Shown here: positions 34,223-45,096 of the stretch, in pieces
How positions within the stretch are numbered: position 1 is the first letter of the stretch
How the letters are laid out: every line of letters starts with the position of its first letter
Assembly: GCF_006715145.1 (NCBI RefSeq)
Contig: NZ_VFMR01000001.1
Coordinates: forward strand, 2,790,001 to 2,854,000
Direction: 5' to 3'
Source: Microbacterium sp. SLBN-146
GTDB lineage: Bacteria > Actinomycetota > Actinomycetes > Actinomycetales > Microbacteriaceae
DNA length: 64,000 nt
Position numbers and translations under genes: made by a program
Notes under the pieces: model-generated
The model's database searches: none
What the model was told of the DNA's origin: nothing
What the model saw: the letters and a program-made list of their open reading frames with translations, nothing else

Positions 34223-34276
34223 ATGCGTGCGGCCTCGCTTCTTCTCCTTAGCTGCCGCGGCGAGTCCTCGTTCTAG
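34223..34276 (+). CDS. leuA leader peptide (Leu-rich)
   Basis: The 17-codon ORF reads MRAASLLLLSCRGESSF. Four consecutive Leu codons (CTT CTT CTC CTT, 34238-34249) are followed by SCRGE, whose codons form one arm of a downstream stem. It ends 86 nt before leuA. Leader-peptide attenuators with runs of the regulated amino acid are known before leucine genes in actinobacteria; ribosome stalling at the Leu codons under leucine limitation would set the fold of the RNA ahead of leuA. It appears to be translated from a leaderless transcript. Confidence 0.82.
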   Translation: MRAASLLLLSCRGESSF

Positions 34277-34343
34277 GGCCTTCCTCGTCGCGGAGCTTGC
34301 TGTTGGCCCGCATCCCCTGGCATTCCGCCCACCCGACCGGGCG
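34257..34343 (+). promoter_or_regulatory. leuA attenuator: alternative RNA stems
   Basis: Stem A pairs GCGGCGAG (34257-34264, inside the leader ORF) with CTCGTCGC (34284-34291, one G-U). Stem B pairs GGGCC (34276-34280) with GGCCC (34305-34309) and crosses stem A, so only one can form. A further stem, CGCCC (34326-34330) with GGGCG (34339-34343), lies just ahead of the leuA ribosome binding region. A ribosome stalled on the Leu codons would cover the first arm of stem A. Which stem switches leuA off is not clear from sequence. Confidence 0.55.
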
Positions 34344-34347
34344 TTGA

Positions 34348-36123
<1,776 letters not shown>

Positions 36124-36128
36124 CGACC

Positions 36129-36168
36129 TCGGCGATCCCGGTCAGGACTTGACGATCGGGATCGCCGA
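36129..36168. terminator. Hairpin between convergent leuA and TRIC genes
   Basis: TCGGCGATCCCG (36129-36140) and CGGGATCGCCGA (36157-36168) are perfect 12-nt inverted repeats with a 16-nt loop. The second arm covers the last codons of the minus-strand TRIC gene. It probably ends leuA transcription. Confidence 0.6.
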
Positions 36169-36828
36169 CGTCTCCACGGCGACCTTGCGGCGATGGAGCG
36201 CCCGCTGCTCGGGCAGCGAGATGTCGAAGATGACGGCCAGCAGCCGGATGACGGCGGTGACGGCGATTCCCGCGATGGAGGCGGCGACGAGCGGCGCACC
36301 CAGGGCGTGCGCGCCGGCCAGGACGGCGCAGCCCGCGCCCGCGGCGACGGCATAGAGCGACCCGACGTGCATGATCGCGACGGGGAGCCCCATGATCATG
36401 TCGCGAAGGATGCCGCCGCCGACGGCGGAGCAGACCCCGACGAAGATCGCGGGGACGGCGGGAAGTCCGAGGGCGAGGGCCTTGCCCGTCCCGAAAGCCC
36501 CGAAGAGGCCGATGACGATGGCATCGAGACCCACGATGACGGCGTTCAATCGCTGGAAGATCCCCGCCAGAAGCATGCCCACGAGCGCGGCGGCCGTCGC
36601 CGTCAGCAGGTACCAGTTGCTCTGCAGAGTGACGGGTGACACGTTCAGCAGAAGGTCGCGGATGAGTCCGCCGCCCATGCCCATGACGATTCCGATGATC
36701 GCGACCCCGAGCAGATCCAACCTCCGCTCTCCGCGGAACCCCGACGCGAAAAGCGCCCCCTGCACACCGCCGAGCGCGACAGCGGTCAGATCAGCCCACA
36801 ACGGGATCACGAAGAGCGGCTCGTCCAC
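36142..36828 (-). CDS. TRIC family cation channel (UPF0126)
   Basis: The 228-residue membrane protein has seven hydrophobic segments and an internal repeat. Both halves carry the GGGxxRD signature, GMGGGLIRDLLL near residue 55 and AVGGGILRDMIMG near residue 143, as in prokaryotic TRIC channels (formerly UPF0126/YadS), which form trimers that pass K+ or other monovalent cations. The GTG start is 6 nt after CACAAT (36835-36840, minus strand). It faces recO, with 35 bp between start codons. Confidence 0.92.
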   Translation of the reverse strand: MDEPLFVIPLWADLTAVALGGVQGALFASGFRGERRLDLLGVAIIGIVMGMGGGLIRDLLLNVSPVTLQSNWYLLTATAAALVGMLLAGIFQRLNAVIVGLDAIVIGLFGAFGTGKALALGLPAVPAIFVGVCSAVGGGILRDMIMGLPVAIMHVGSLYAVAAGAGCAVLAGAHALGAPLVAASIAGIAVTAVIRLLAVIFDISLPEQRALHRRKVAVETSAIPIVKS

Positions 36829-36834
36829 GCCTCT

Positions 36835-36858
36835 ATTGTGGTGCCTGCACGCGATAAT
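36835..36858. promoter_or_regulatory. Compact divergent promoter for TRIC and recO
   Basis: Minus-strand CACAAT (36835-36840) ends 6 nt from the TRIC GTG, and plus-strand GATAAT (36853-36858) ends 5 nt from the recO GTG. Both genes lack ribosome binding sites. Confidence 0.45.
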
Positions 36859-36863
36859 CGAGT

Positions 36864-37598
36864 GTGCCCACCTACCGCGACGAGGTCGTGGTGCTCCGAA
36901 CCCACAAGCTGGGTGAAGCAGACCGTATCCTCACGCTCCTCAGCCGCCGCCATGGCAAGATCCGCGCCGTGGCGAAGGGAGTTCGGCGTACCTCCTCGCG
37001 GTTCGGTGCGCGACTCGAGCCCTTCATGGTCGCCGACGTTCAGCTCTACCAGGGACGATCGCTCGATATCGTGCAACAGGCGGAGTCCCTCGGGTCGTAC
37101 GGTGCCGACATCGCCGTCCACTACGACCGCTACACCTCCGCCCACGCCATGGTGGAAGCAGCCGACCGGCTCAACGAAGCCGAGGCCACCCCGCAGCAGT
37201 ACCTCCTGCTCGTCGGCGGTCTGCGGGCCCTCGCCCGCGGCGAGCACGCGTCGCGCAGCATCCTCGACTCCTATCTGCTGCGAGCCATGGCGCTGTCCGG
37301 CTGGGCGCCGGGTCTCGGCGAGTGCGCCCGCTGCGGGCGTCCCGGCCCGCATGACTACTTCGTCGCTCAGCTCGGCGGAGCCGTGTGCGCGGAGTGCGCA
37401 CCCGTCGGCTCCGCGCGCATCGCGAGCGCGACATCGGCCCTTCTCGGAGCACTCATGGCAGGGGAGTGGGACGACGTGGATGCCGCCTCCGCCGGCACGA
37501 CGGCATCGGCATCCGGACTCATCGCCGCTTACGCGCAGTGGCACTTGGAGCGTGGCATCCGCTCGCTCTCTCACGTCTCCTCCGGGGAGGAACGATGA
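36864..37598 (+). CDS. recO: DNA repair protein RecO
   Basis: The 244-residue RecO loads RecA on SSB-coated DNA with RecR. The N-terminal OB-fold begins with [20 protein letters not shown] and continues [15 protein letters not shown], here [20 protein letters not shown] zinc site is formed by Cys154, Cys157, Cys175 and Cys178 (ECARCG, VCAECA). The GTG start overlaps no gene and follows a -10-like GATAAT. The uppS start overlaps the recO stop. Confidence 0.94.
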   Translation: MPTYRDEVVVLRTHKLGEADRILTLLSRRHGKIRAVAKGVRRTSSRFGARLEPFMVADVQLYQGRSLDIVQQAESLGSYGADIAVHYDRYTSAHAMVEAADRLNEAEATPQQYLLLVGGLRALARGEHASRSILDSYLLRAMALSGWAPGLGECARCGRPGPHDYFVAQLGGAVCAECAPVGSARIASATSALLGALMAGEWDDVDAASAGTTASASGLIAAYAQWHLERGIRSLSHVSSGEER

Positions 37599-38407
37599 CG
37601 CCGAAGCCCTACACGCATCGCGACGCCGTCGCGTATCGTCCCGTCGACTGGACCGGACTCTACCCCCCGGCCTTCCCCCGCGGAGGTGTGCCCGAGCACG
37701 TCGCGATCGTCATGGACGGAAACGGCCGCTGGGCCAATCGCCGTGGACTCACACGTGTCGAGGGCCACAAAGCCGGAGAGGCGGCGCTGCTCGATGTCGT
37801 GGCGGGTGCGATCCAAGCGGGTGTCAAGCATCTTTCGGTCTACGCCTTCTCGACGGAGAACTGGGCGCGTTCTCCCGACGAGGTGCGGTTCCTGATGGGG
37901 TTCAACCGTGACGTCCTGCATCGCCGACGCGATCAGCTCAACGAGTGGGGAGTCCGCGTCCGCTGGTCGGGACGCAAGCCCAGGCTGTGGGGCTCCGTCA
38001 TCAAAGAACTGCAGTACGCGGAACAGCTCACGCGCGACAACGATGTCCTGACGCTGACGATGTGCGTCAACTACGGCGGACGCATTGAACTCGTCGATGC
38101 GATGCGCTCGATCGGAGACGACATCGCCGGTGGGCGAATCAAACCCTCCGCGATCACCGAGAAGCTCATCCGTCAGCGCCTCTATCAACCGGGGATGCCG
38201 GACGTGGATCTCTTCATCCGGTCGAGCGGCGAGCAGCGCACGTCCAACTTCCTTCTCTGGGAGTCGGCGTACGCCGAGTTCGTCTTCCTCGATCGGCTCT
38301 GGCCCGACTTCTCTCGCACCGACCTCTGGGAAGCGATCGGTCTCTACCTGGGTCGTGATCGGCGATTCGGCGGGGCGGTCGACACCCCCGACCCGCCTGC
38401 CCTCTGA
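37595..38407 (+). CDS. uppS: Isoprenyl transferase (undecaprenyl diphosphate synthase)
   Basis: The 270-residue cis-prenyltransferase supplies the lipid carrier for cell-wall precursors. [14 protein letters not shown] supplies the catalytic Asp41, and [34 protein letters not shown] and [16 protein letters not shown] complete the substrate site. The ATG at 37595 overlaps the recO stop (ATGA). Chain length (C50 or C55) cannot be told from sequence, and actinobacteria often have more than one such enzyme. Confidence 0.95.
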   Translation: MTPKPYTHRDAVAYRPVDWTGLYPPAFPRGGVPEHVAIVMDGNGRWANRRGLTRVEGHKAGEAALLDVVAGAIQAGVKHLSVYAFSTENWARSPDEVRFLMGFNRDVLHRRRDQLNEWGVRVRWSGRKPRLWGSVIKELQYAEQLTRDNDVLTLTMCVNYGGRIELVDAMRSIGDDIAGGRIKPSAITEKLIRQRLYQPGMPDVDLFIRSSGEQRTSNFLLWESAYAEFVFLDRLWPDFSRTDLWEAIGLYLGRDRRFGGAVDTPDPPAL

Positions 38408-38457
38408 CGGAGCGCGAATGTGCCCCGGAGGGAATACATCGCGACGAGGGCGACGTT

Positions 38458-39141
38458 GTGCCTGAGGTGAGTGAAGCCATCAAGATCGACGTCTGGTCCG
38501 ACATCGCCTGCCCCTGGTGCTACATCGGCAAGCGCAACCTCGAGAACGGTCTCGCCGCGGCATCCGCAGACCCCGATGCACCTGCCGTCGAGGTCACGTA
38601 CCACTCGTTCGAACTGGCGCCGGACACTCCTGTCGACTTCGAAGGCGGCGAGTCCGACTACCTCGCGGAGCACAAGGGCATCTCTCCGGACCAGGCGCAG
38701 GAGATGCTGTCACGCGTCACCGGTGTCGCCGCCGATGCGGGGCTCACCTACCGGTTCGATCTGCTCCGCCACACCAACACCGTCAAGGCCCACGAGCTGC
38801 TTCACTTCGCGAAGTCTCAGGGACGTCAGCACGAGATGGCGGAGCGGCTCATGGCTGCCTACTTCACGGAAGGACGTCACGTCGGGCGCATCGACGATCT
38901 CGTCGCGCTGGCGGAGGACGCAGGACTCGACGGCGACGCAGCACGGGAGGCGCTCGAATCCGGACGCCACCTCCAGGACGTCCGCGCGGATCAGGCGCAG
39001 GCCGCCGCGTACGGCATCAACGGCGTCCCCTTCTTCGTGATCGACGGCAAGTACGGGGTCTCGGGCGCGCAGCCCGCCGAAGCGTTCAGCCAGATCGTGC
39101 GCCAGGTGTGGTCGGAGCGTTCGGAGCCCGCGGCGTCCTGA
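38458..39141 (+). CDS. DsbA family oxidoreductase (FrnE-like)
   Basis: The 227-residue thioredoxin-fold protein of the FrnE/DsbA branch starts near VWSDIACPWCYIGKRNLE, with CPWC at residues 18-21. The helical insert contains KAHELLHFAKSQGRQHEMAERL, and the C-terminal NGVPFFVIDGKYGVSGAQ carries the conserved cis-Pro. There is no signal peptide, so it is cytoplasmic, as other FrnE proteins linked to oxidative stress. The GTG at 38458 is used; another GTG lies 9 nt further in. Confidence 0.9.
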   Translation: MPEVSEAIKIDVWSDIACPWCYIGKRNLENGLAAASADPDAPAVEVTYHSFELAPDTPVDFEGGESDYLAEHKGISPDQAQEMLSRVTGVAADAGLTYRFDLLRHTNTVKAHELLHFAKSQGRQHEMAERLMAAYFTEGRHVGRIDDLVALAEDAGLDGDAAREALESGRHLQDVRADQAQAAAYGINGVPFFVIDGKYGVSGAQPAEAFSQIVRQVWSERSEPAAS

Positions 39142-39158
39142 CCTCCTCGCCGGTCAGG
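39137..39158. terminator. Hairpin between convergent frnE-like and gpx genes
   Basis: CCTGACC (39137-39143) and GGTCAGG (39152-39158) form a 7-bp stem across both stop codons. It is a possible weak bidirectional terminator. Confidence 0.4.
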
Positions 39159-39657
39159 CGGGAAGATTCCTCTCGATGACCGCGATGATCTCGGGGTCAT
39201 CGGGCTTGGTGTTCGGGCGGAAACGGTGCACCTGACCGCCCGGCGTGAGAACAAATTTCTCGAAGTTCCACATGATCGGACCCTTTTTGCCCTCTTCGTC
39301 GTGGGACTTCTTCAGCGCCTTGTAAAGCGGGGCGGCTCCCGGGCCGTTCACCTTGATCTTGTCGTTGACGGGGAACGTGACGCCCCACGTCATCGCGCAG
39401 TAGTCGAGGATCTCTTCCATCGAGCCGGGCTCCTGCCCCATGAACTGATTGCACGGGAACCCGACGACGGTGAAGCCGCGATCGCCGTAGGTGCGCTGCA
39501 ACTCTTCCAGCTGCTCGTACTGCGGAGCGAGACCGCACTTGGACGCGACATTGACGACCAGGATGACCTTGTCGCCGTAATCTGCCAGCGTCGAGGTCTC
39601 TCCCTCTGCCGTCTGGAAGGGGATGCTCCGAAGATCGGTCAGCGTCTCTGCAGTCAT
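39154..39657 (-). CDS. Glutathione peroxidase-like thiol peroxidase
   Basis: The 167-residue protein has the GPx fold with Cys in place of selenocysteine: NVASKCGLAPQYEQLEEL (Cys41), FPCNQFMGQEPGS with the second Cys and Gln, and WNFEKFVL with the catalytic Trp/Asn. Bacterial Cys-GPx enzymes mostly use thioredoxin (or mycothiol systems in actinobacteria) rather than glutathione. The start is supported by TAGCCT 6 nt upstream (39664-39669, minus strand), again leaderless. The neighbouring FrnE-like gene also concerns thiol redox. Confidence 0.92.
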   Translation of the reverse strand: MTAETLTDLRSIPFQTAEGETSTLADYGDKVILVVNVASKCGLAPQYEQLEELQRTYGDRGFTVVGFPCNQFMGQEPGSMEEILDYCAMTWGVTFPVNDKIKVNGPGAAPLYKALKKSHDEEGKKGPIMWNFEKFVLTPGGQVHRFRPNTKPDDPEIIAVIERNLPA

Positions 39658-39663
39658 GCCATC

Positions 39664-39719
39664 AGGCTACGCCCTGGTTTCCCCGGTGCCGCCGGACTCT
39701 CACCTCTGTCTGGGAGAAT
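39664..39719. promoter_or_regulatory. -10 elements for divergent gpx and dusB
   Basis: Minus-strand TAGCCT (39664-39669) ends 6 nt from the gpx ATG. Plus-strand GAGAAT (39714-39719) ends 6 nt from the dusB GTG. Both point to leaderless transcripts; the dusB hexamer is the weaker. Confidence 0.45.
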
Positions 39720-39725
39720 AGTCGG

Positions 39726-40892
39726 GTGACACCCACACTCGCTCCTGCACGCCCGCTGCGCATCGGGCCGATCGAGCTCGACGCACCGGTCGTGCTCGCC
39801 CCGATGGCGGGCATCACGAACACCGCGTTCCGTCGGCTCTGCCGCGAGTACGGAGCCGGGCTCTACGTCAGCGAGATGATCACGTCGCGCGCTCTCGTCG
39901 AACGCAACGCGACGACGATGCGCCTCATCACTCACCACGAGTCCGAGACACCGCGCTCCATCCAGCTCTACGGCGTCGACCCCGGCACCGTCGAGTCGGC
40001 CGTGCGCGTGCTGGTAGAAGAGGACCGCGCCGACCACATCGACCTCAACTTCGGCTGTCCCGTCCCCAAGGTCACCCGCAAAGGCGGCGGGGCGGCGCTG
40101 CCGTGGAAGCTCGGACTGTTCCGCGAGATCGTGACTCGGGCCGTTCAGGCCGCGGGGGACATCCCCCTGACGGTCAAGATGCGCAAGGGCATCGATCCCG
40201 ATCATCTGACGTTCCTCGACGCGGGCCGGATCGCCGAGGATGCCGGCGTCGCCGCCGTCGCCCTCCACGCCCGCACTGCGTCCGAGTTCTACTCGGGCAC
40301 GGCCGATTGGTCGGCCATCGCGGCGCTCAAAGCCGCGGTCACGAGTGTCCCTGTCCTCGGCAACGGCGACATCTGGTCGGCGGCCGACGCCGAGCGGATG
40401 ATGCACGAGACCGGATGCGACGGTGTTGTCGTCGGACGTGGCTGCCTCGGGCGGCCGTGGCTTTTCGGCGATCTGGCGAGGGCACTGGGCGGCGCCGGCG
40501 CAGCATCCGATGAGCCTGTCGACGCGACACTCGGATTCGTCGCCGCCGCATTCCGTCGCCACGCCGAACTGCTCGTCGAGTTCTTCGACGACGAGGGACG
40601 CGGATGCCGCGACATTCGCAAGCACGTCGCGTGGTACTTCAAGGGCTATCCCGTCGGTGGCGACACGCGCGCCGCTCTCGCGACAGCGTCCACTCTCGCG
40701 GAGATCGACGATCTTCTCGCAACACTCGATCACGATGCGCCGTATCCGGGCGACGCCGCCGAGGGGCAGCGCGGACGCGCAGGTTCCCCGAAGCGCCCGG
40801 CGCTTCCCGACGGCTGGCTGGCCTCTCGCGAGCTCGGCGCCGAGGCCACGAACGCACTCGCCGATGCGGAGCTCGACCACAGTGGCGGTTGA
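39726..40892 (+). CDS. dusB: tRNA-dihydrouridine synthase B
   Basis: The 388-residue FMN enzyme reduces uridines in the tRNA D loop. VLAPMAGITNTAFRRLCREY, GLYVSEMITSRALV, HIDLNFGCPVPKVTRKGGG (with the catalytic Cys), VKMRKGIDPDHLTF, LHARTASEFYSGTADW and VVGRGCLGRPWLF (FMN phosphate) are conserved. The dgt start lies inside its 3' end. dusB-dgt-dnaG is a conserved actinobacterial cluster. Confidence 0.95.
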   Translation: MTPTLAPARPLRIGPIELDAPVVLAPMAGITNTAFRRLCREYGAGLYVSEMITSRALVERNATTMRLITHHESETPRSIQLYGVDPGTVESAVRVLVEEDRADHIDLNFGCPVPKVTRKGGGAALPWKLGLFREIVTRAVQAAGDIPLTVKMRKGIDPDHLTFLDAGRIAEDAGVAAVALHARTASEFYSGTADWSAIAALKAAVTSVPVLGNGDIWSAADAERMMHETGCDGVVVGRGCLGRPWLFGDLARALGGAGAASDEPVDATLGFVAAAFRRHAELLVEFFDDEGRGCRDIRKHVAWYFKGYPVGGDTRAALATASTLAEIDDLLATLDHDAPYPGDAAEGQRGRAGSPKRPALPDGWLASRELGAEATNALADAELDHSGG

Positions 40893-42225
40893 CGCCTCGG
40901 CCCGTCCGGGCGGGGTGGCCCTGCGCCCCGAGGGCTATGACGACCACGACGCGGAACGGTTCCACACCGAGCTCCACCGATCCTCGCGGGACGACTTCGC
41001 CCGAGATCGGGCGCGAGTTCTGCATTCCGCTGCGCTCCGACGCTTGGCGGCCAAGACCCAAGTGCTGAGTCCGGCGAGCCCGGCCGACTTCGCGCGCAAC
41101 CGATTGACCCACTCGCTCGAGGTCGCGCAGGTCGGCCGCGAGCTCGCGACGGCCCTGCAGCTTTCCCCCGACGTCGTCGACACGGCGTGTCTCAGTCACG
41201 ATCTCGGACACCCGCCCTTCGGTCACAACGGCGAAAGAGCGCTCAACGAGTGGGCGGAAGACATCGGGGGCTTCGAAGGCAACGCGCAGACCCTGAGGAT
41301 CCTGTCGCGCCTCGAACCCAAGGTCATCGTCGACGCACGCACCTTCGGGCTGAATCTCACGCGCGCGAGTCTCGACGCGACGTGCAAGTACCCGTGGACG
41401 GCAGAGCACCCCGTGCCGGACCCGGGCGGGCGGCTGAAGTTCGGCGTCTACCCCGACGACGAGCCGACCTTCGCATGGATGCGCGAGGGGGCCCCCGGCC
41501 GCATCCGCTGCATCGAGGCAGAAGTCATGGATCTGTCCGATGACATCGCCTACTCCGTGCACGACTTCGAGGACGCCGTCGTCAACGGCTATCTCGATCC
41601 CGCATGGCTTGCCGACCCCGCGCAGCGCGAGATGCTGCTGACATCGATCCAGACGTGGGTCGGATACGACTTCGCACGGGACGAACTCGCCGACGCCCTG
41701 TACCGGCTCATGCGCATCCCGGAGTGGATCTCCTCGTTCGACGGCACCCGCGGTGCCCTCGCACGACTCAAGAACCTCACCTCCGACCTCATCGGCCGAT
41801 TCGCACGCGCGGCCACGACCGCGACACGTGAGGCCTACGCGGCGCCCGTCCTCACGCGATATCGGGCGCACGTCGTGGTGCCGCGCGTCATCGAGGCCGA
41901 GATGGCGGTTCTCAAGGGCATCATCGGCGCCGCTGTCGTGTCGATCGACGGACGCAAGACGCTCTACCGCGAGCAGCGTCGCGTGCTCAAGCGCGTCGCC
42001 GACGCGCTTTGGGCCGACCCGACGCGGCTCGATCCCCTGCACACGGAGGACTTCGCGGCGGCGACGTCCGACGCCGCGCGGAAGCGGGTCGTCGTCGACC
42101 AAGTGGCGAGCCTCACCGACCAGCTCGCGATCGCGTGGCATGAGCGGCTCGTGGGCGAGCTCGACGCCGGTTCCATCGGGATCTGGGCCCCCCGAGCATC
42201 CGTCTCTCCCGCGGAGAGCACCTGA
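40882..42225 (+). CDS. dgt: Deoxyguanosinetriphosphate triphosphohydrolase-like protein
   Basis: The 447-residue HD-domain dNTPase hydrolyses dNTPs to nucleosides and triphosphate. The metal site uses His77 in LTHSLEVAQVGREL and His106-Asp107 in CLSHDLGHPPFGHNGE, with the later Asp in MDLSDDIAYSVHDFED. The GTG at 40882 overlaps dusB by 11 nt and has GGAG at 40868-40871; a GTG at 40915 is an alternative. It overlaps dnaG by 1 nt at its end. Control of the dNTP pool next to primase is a common arrangement. Confidence 0.93.
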   Translation: MAVDASARPGGVALRPEGYDDHDAERFHTELHRSSRDDFARDRARVLHSAALRRLAAKTQVLSPASPADFARNRLTHSLEVAQVGRELATALQLSPDVVDTACLSHDLGHPPFGHNGERALNEWAEDIGGFEGNAQTLRILSRLEPKVIVDARTFGLNLTRASLDATCKYPWTAEHPVPDPGGRLKFGVYPDDEPTFAWMREGAPGRIRCIEAEVMDLSDDIAYSVHDFEDAVVNGYLDPAWLADPAQREMLLTSIQTWVGYDFARDELADALYRLMRIPEWISSFDGTRGALARLKNLTSDLIGRFARAATTATREAYAAPVLTRYRAHVVVPRVIEAEMAVLKGIIGAAVVSIDGRKTLYREQRRVLKRVADALWADPTRLDPLHTEDFAAATSDAARKRVVVDQVASLTDQLAIAWHERLVGELDAGSIGIWAPRASVSPAEST

Positions 42226-44069
42226 TGGCGGGGCGCATCCGCCAGGCCGACGTCGACGAGGTGAAGGCCCGCACCAACATCGCCGACATCATCGGAGAGC
42301 GCGTCGCTCTCAAACCCGCTGGCGTGGGCGCTCTCAAGGGACTCTGCCCCTTCCACGACGAACGCAGCCCCAGCTTCAACGTGCGCCCGCAAGCCGGGTT
42401 CTACCACTGCTTCGGGTGCGGCGAATCCGGCGACGTGTACTCGTTCCTCCGCGCGATGGACCACATGACGTTCACCGAGGCCGTCGAACGCCTCGCCGGG
42501 CGCATCGGGTACTCGCTGCACTACGAGGACGGGGGAGCGGCGCCCGAAACGGCAGGTCGCTCGCGCCTCTACGCCGCGAACGCCGCCGCCGCCGACTTCT
42601 TCCGCGCGCAGCTCGCGACGCCGGAGGCGGAGACCGCGCGCCGATTCCTCGGCGAGCGAGGCTTCGATGCCGGCGCGGCCGCGCACTTCGGAGTGGGATA
42701 CGCCCCGCGAGGATGGTCGGGAATGCTCAACGCCCTTCGGGCCGAGGGTTACCCCGAGGATGTCCTCAGCGCGGCAGGACTCGTCTCGCAAGGCCAACGC
42801 GGCGTCTACGACCGCTTCCGCGGAAGAGTCGTCTGGCCCATCCGCGACGTGACGGGACAGGTGCTCGGGTTCGGGGCCAGGCGACTCTACGACGATGACA
42901 ACGGACCCAAGTACCTCAATACGCCGGAGACGACGATCTACAAGAAGGCCCAGGTGCTCTACGGGCTCGATCTCGCGAAGCGCACCGTGTCTCGCGAGCA
43001 CAGGGTCGTCGTCGTCGAGGGCTACACCGACGTCATGGCGTGCCATCTCGCGGGCGTGACGACCGCGATCGCGACCTGCGGCACGGCATTCGGCTCCGAT
43101 CACATCTCCGTGCTGCGTCGTGTCATGGGCGACGATTCGGCCGCGGGCGAGGTCGTCTTCACCTTCGACCCCGATGCCGCCGGCCAGAAGGCCGCTCTGC
43201 GCGCCTTCGCCGACGCCAAGCGATTCAACGCGCAGACATACGTCGCGACCGGTCCCGAGGGGCTGGACCCTTGCGATCTGCGGCTCCAGCGAGGCGACGG
43301 CGCCGTGCGGGCCCTCGTCGAGGCGAAGGTGCCCATGGTGGAATTCGTCCTCGACCAGCGCATCTCGGGCTTCGATCTCGCGAGCGTCGAAGGGCGTGTC
43401 GGCGCGCTGCGATCCGCCGCCCCCGTCGTCGGCGAACTGCGAGATCCGCTCCTGCAGCCGGAGTATGTCCGCGTTCTCGCCCGTCGCCTCGGCATGGACA
43501 CCGAGGACGTGCGGCGAGAAGTCGAGCGGGCAGCGCGTGGGGGTTCTCGGACACCCGATGCCACGAAGCCCGCGGAGGCGCTCTCCGGGGAGACCGCCCG
43601 CGTGACGATCGCCTCGCTCCCACGGTCAGCCGAGGTTGCCCTCGAACGCGATGCACTCATGGGATTCCTGCAGTTCGGTCACCGGCTGGACACAGATCTG
43701 GTGTCACGCGCGGTCGGCTTCCCGTTCCGCCATCAGGCGCTCGACGCTGTCCGCCAAGCGATCGCGAGTGCGCCCGACCGTCAGCGGGTGGGGTGGGCGA
43801 TGGAGGCCGTGACCTCGATCCGTGAGCCGTACCGTTCGCTCGGGGGAGAGCTGCTGGCCGCCGACTTCCCCGCACTCACCGACGATGCGGCGGTCTCGTC
43901 GACGACGGATCTCGCGCGCCATCTCATCCGTCGCGCGCTCGAGACCGAGAAGTCCGAGTTGCTCGGTGCGATCCAGCGGGTGCCACCGGATTCGACCGAC
44001 GGTCGGAGCATCCGGATCCGTCTGCGTGAGATCGATCGGGAGCGTGCCCGGATCACGGACGAGGCGTGA
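42225..44069 (+). CDS. dnaG: DNA primase
   Basis: The 614-residue bacterial primase has a CHC2 zinc ribbon (Cys41, His44, Cys62 and Cys65, in LCPFHDERSPSF and YHCFGCGESGDV), the RNA polymerase core with RVVWPIRDVTGQVLGFGAR and NGPKYLNTPETTIYKK, and a Toprim domain with VVVEGYTDVMA near residue 263 and VFTFDPDAAGQKAAL. The C-terminal helicase-binding part follows. It starts by 1-nt overlap with dgt. Confidence 0.97.
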   Translation: MAGRIRQADVDEVKARTNIADIIGERVALKPAGVGALKGLCPFHDERSPSFNVRPQAGFYHCFGCGESGDVYSFLRAMDHMTFTEAVERLAGRIGYSLHYEDGGAAPETAGRSRLYAANAAAADFFRAQLATPEAETARRFLGERGFDAGAAAHFGVGYAPRGWSGMLNALRAEGYPEDVLSAAGLVSQGQRGVYDRFRGRVVWPIRDVTGQVLGFGARRLYDDDNGPKYLNTPETTIYKKAQVLYGLDLAKRTVSREHRVVVVEGYTDVMACHLAGVTTAIATCGTAFGSDHISVLRRVMGDDSAAGEVVFTFDPDAAGQKAALRAFADAKRFNAQTYVATGPEGLDPCDLRLQRGDGAVRALVEAKVPMVEFVLDQRISGFDLASVEGRVGALRSAAPVVGELRDPLLQPEYVRVLARRLGMDTEDVRREVERAARGGSRTPDATKPAEALSGETARVTIASLPRSAEVALERDALMGFLQFGHRLDTDLVSRAVGFPFRHQALDAVRQAIASAPDRQRVGWAMEAVTSIREPYRSLGGELLAADFPALTDDAAVSSTTDLARHLIRRALETEKSELLGAIQRVPPDSTDGRSIRIRLREIDRERARITDEA

Positions 44070-44118
44070 TGCGCGCGGCGCGGTGGCGAGTCGGCTCCGC
44101 GGCAGGCAGGATGGCGTG

Positions 44119-44904
44119 ATGACCACGTCTCGCGAAGCCGATGCCGCCATCCGCTGCGAAGACCTGTCGATCGCCCGAACGGGCAGGCTCGACAGGGAGC
44201 GGATCGTCGACGGCCTGACCTTCGCTCTCGATCATGGTCATACCCTCGCGATCATGGGGCCGACGGGATCGGGAAAGTCGACTCTCGCGGCGATCCTCGC
44301 CGGTTCCGACGAGAGCGGGAGATCGATCAGCGGCGGCGAGGCGTGGGTCGAGGGCATTCGGGTCCGACGCCCGGGCCGCGCACACCGCGTGCTCACCTAC
44401 CGCACGGGATACCTCGCGCAGTCGGCGGGCGCCACGCTCCCCGCGCGATCGACCGTCGCCGAGGTGATCGCCGAGCCGATCACGAGCCGCGACCGCACGG
44501 TCAATCAGCGTGCCCTCTCGGTGCGCGTGGCTACGCTCCTCGACGAATTGATGCTTCCCTTGGGCGCAGCGAACAAGTACCCCTACGAGCTGAGTGCCGG
44601 CATGCGCCAGCGTGTCGCCTTCGCGCGCGCCATGATCCTCCAGCCGACCGTCTTCATCGCCGACGACCCCTTCGCGAACATGGACGTCGAAGTGCGGGTG
44701 GCCGCCCGCGAAGCAATCATCCGGAGGCGCGACGAGTACGCGATGGCGACCCTGGTCGTCACGAACGAGATGGACGTCGCGCGGGACCTGCACGCTCATG
44801 TGCTCGTCATGCACGCGGGCCACGCCATCGCCTACGGACCTGACGCCGACTCGATGTTGTGGACCCCGAGCAGCGAAGCCGACCGCTGGCTGATCTCGAC
44901 CTGA
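44119..44904 (+). CDS. Orphan ABC transporter ATP-binding protein
   Basis: The 261-residue ABC ATPase has Walker A GPTGSGKST (residues 47-55), signature LSAGMRQRVAFARA near residue 158, and Walker B VFIADDPFANMD near 177. The residue after the Walker B Asp, usually the catalytic Glu, is Asp, and the D-loop reads NMD rather than the usual LD, so turnover may be slow or altered. The signature resembles oligopeptide importer ATPases. No permease or binding protein is adjacent, so its partner is unknown; it stands between dnaG and tRNA-Asn. Start: ATG at 44119, 6 nt after CAGGAT, which could be a -10 element or a ribosome binding site. Confidence 0.85.
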   Translation: MTTSREADAAIRCEDLSIARTGRLDRERIVDGLTFALDHGHTLAIMGPTGSGKSTLAAILAGSDESGRSISGGEAWVEGIRVRRPGRAHRVLTYRTGYLAQSAGATLPARSTVAEVIAEPITSRDRTVNQRALSVRVATLLDELMLPLGAANKYPYELSAGMRQRVAFARAMILQPTVFIADDPFANMDVEVRVAAREAIIRRRDEYAMATLVVTNEMDVARDLHAHVLVMHAGHAIAYGPDADSMLWTPSSEADRWLIST

Positions 44905-44966
44905 CGTCACGAACACCGTCCGAGCTTTGCTAGGATGGTCTGGTTGCCTCGCGCGAGCGGGGCTCT

Positions 44967-45039
44967 TCCTCGGTAGCTCAATTGGCAGAGCAATCGGCTG
45001 TTAACCGATAGGTTCTTGGTTCGAGTCCAAGCCGGGGAG
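44967..45039 (+). tRNA. tRNA-Asn (GTT)
   Basis: The 73-nt cloverleaf has acceptor TCCTCGG pairing with CCGGGGA (one T-G), anticodon GTT in loop CTGTTAA, T loop TTCGAGT and discriminator G; CCA is not encoded. TAGGAT at 44931-44936 is a candidate -10 element. Confidence 0.95.
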
Positions 45040-45041
45040 CG

Positions 45042-45076
45042 AAGGCCTCGGGCTCCACCCCGGGGCCTTTCTTCTT
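45042..45076 (+). terminator. Rho-independent terminator after tRNA-Asn
   Basis: Arms AAGGCCTCGGG (45042-45052) and CCCGGGGCCTT (45059-45069) pair over 11 positions with one G-T around a 6-nt loop, followed by a T-rich run. This is the most canonical terminator in the window. Confidence 0.85.
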
Positions 45077-45096
45077 GCCCTGGTCAGGCCTCGAGG

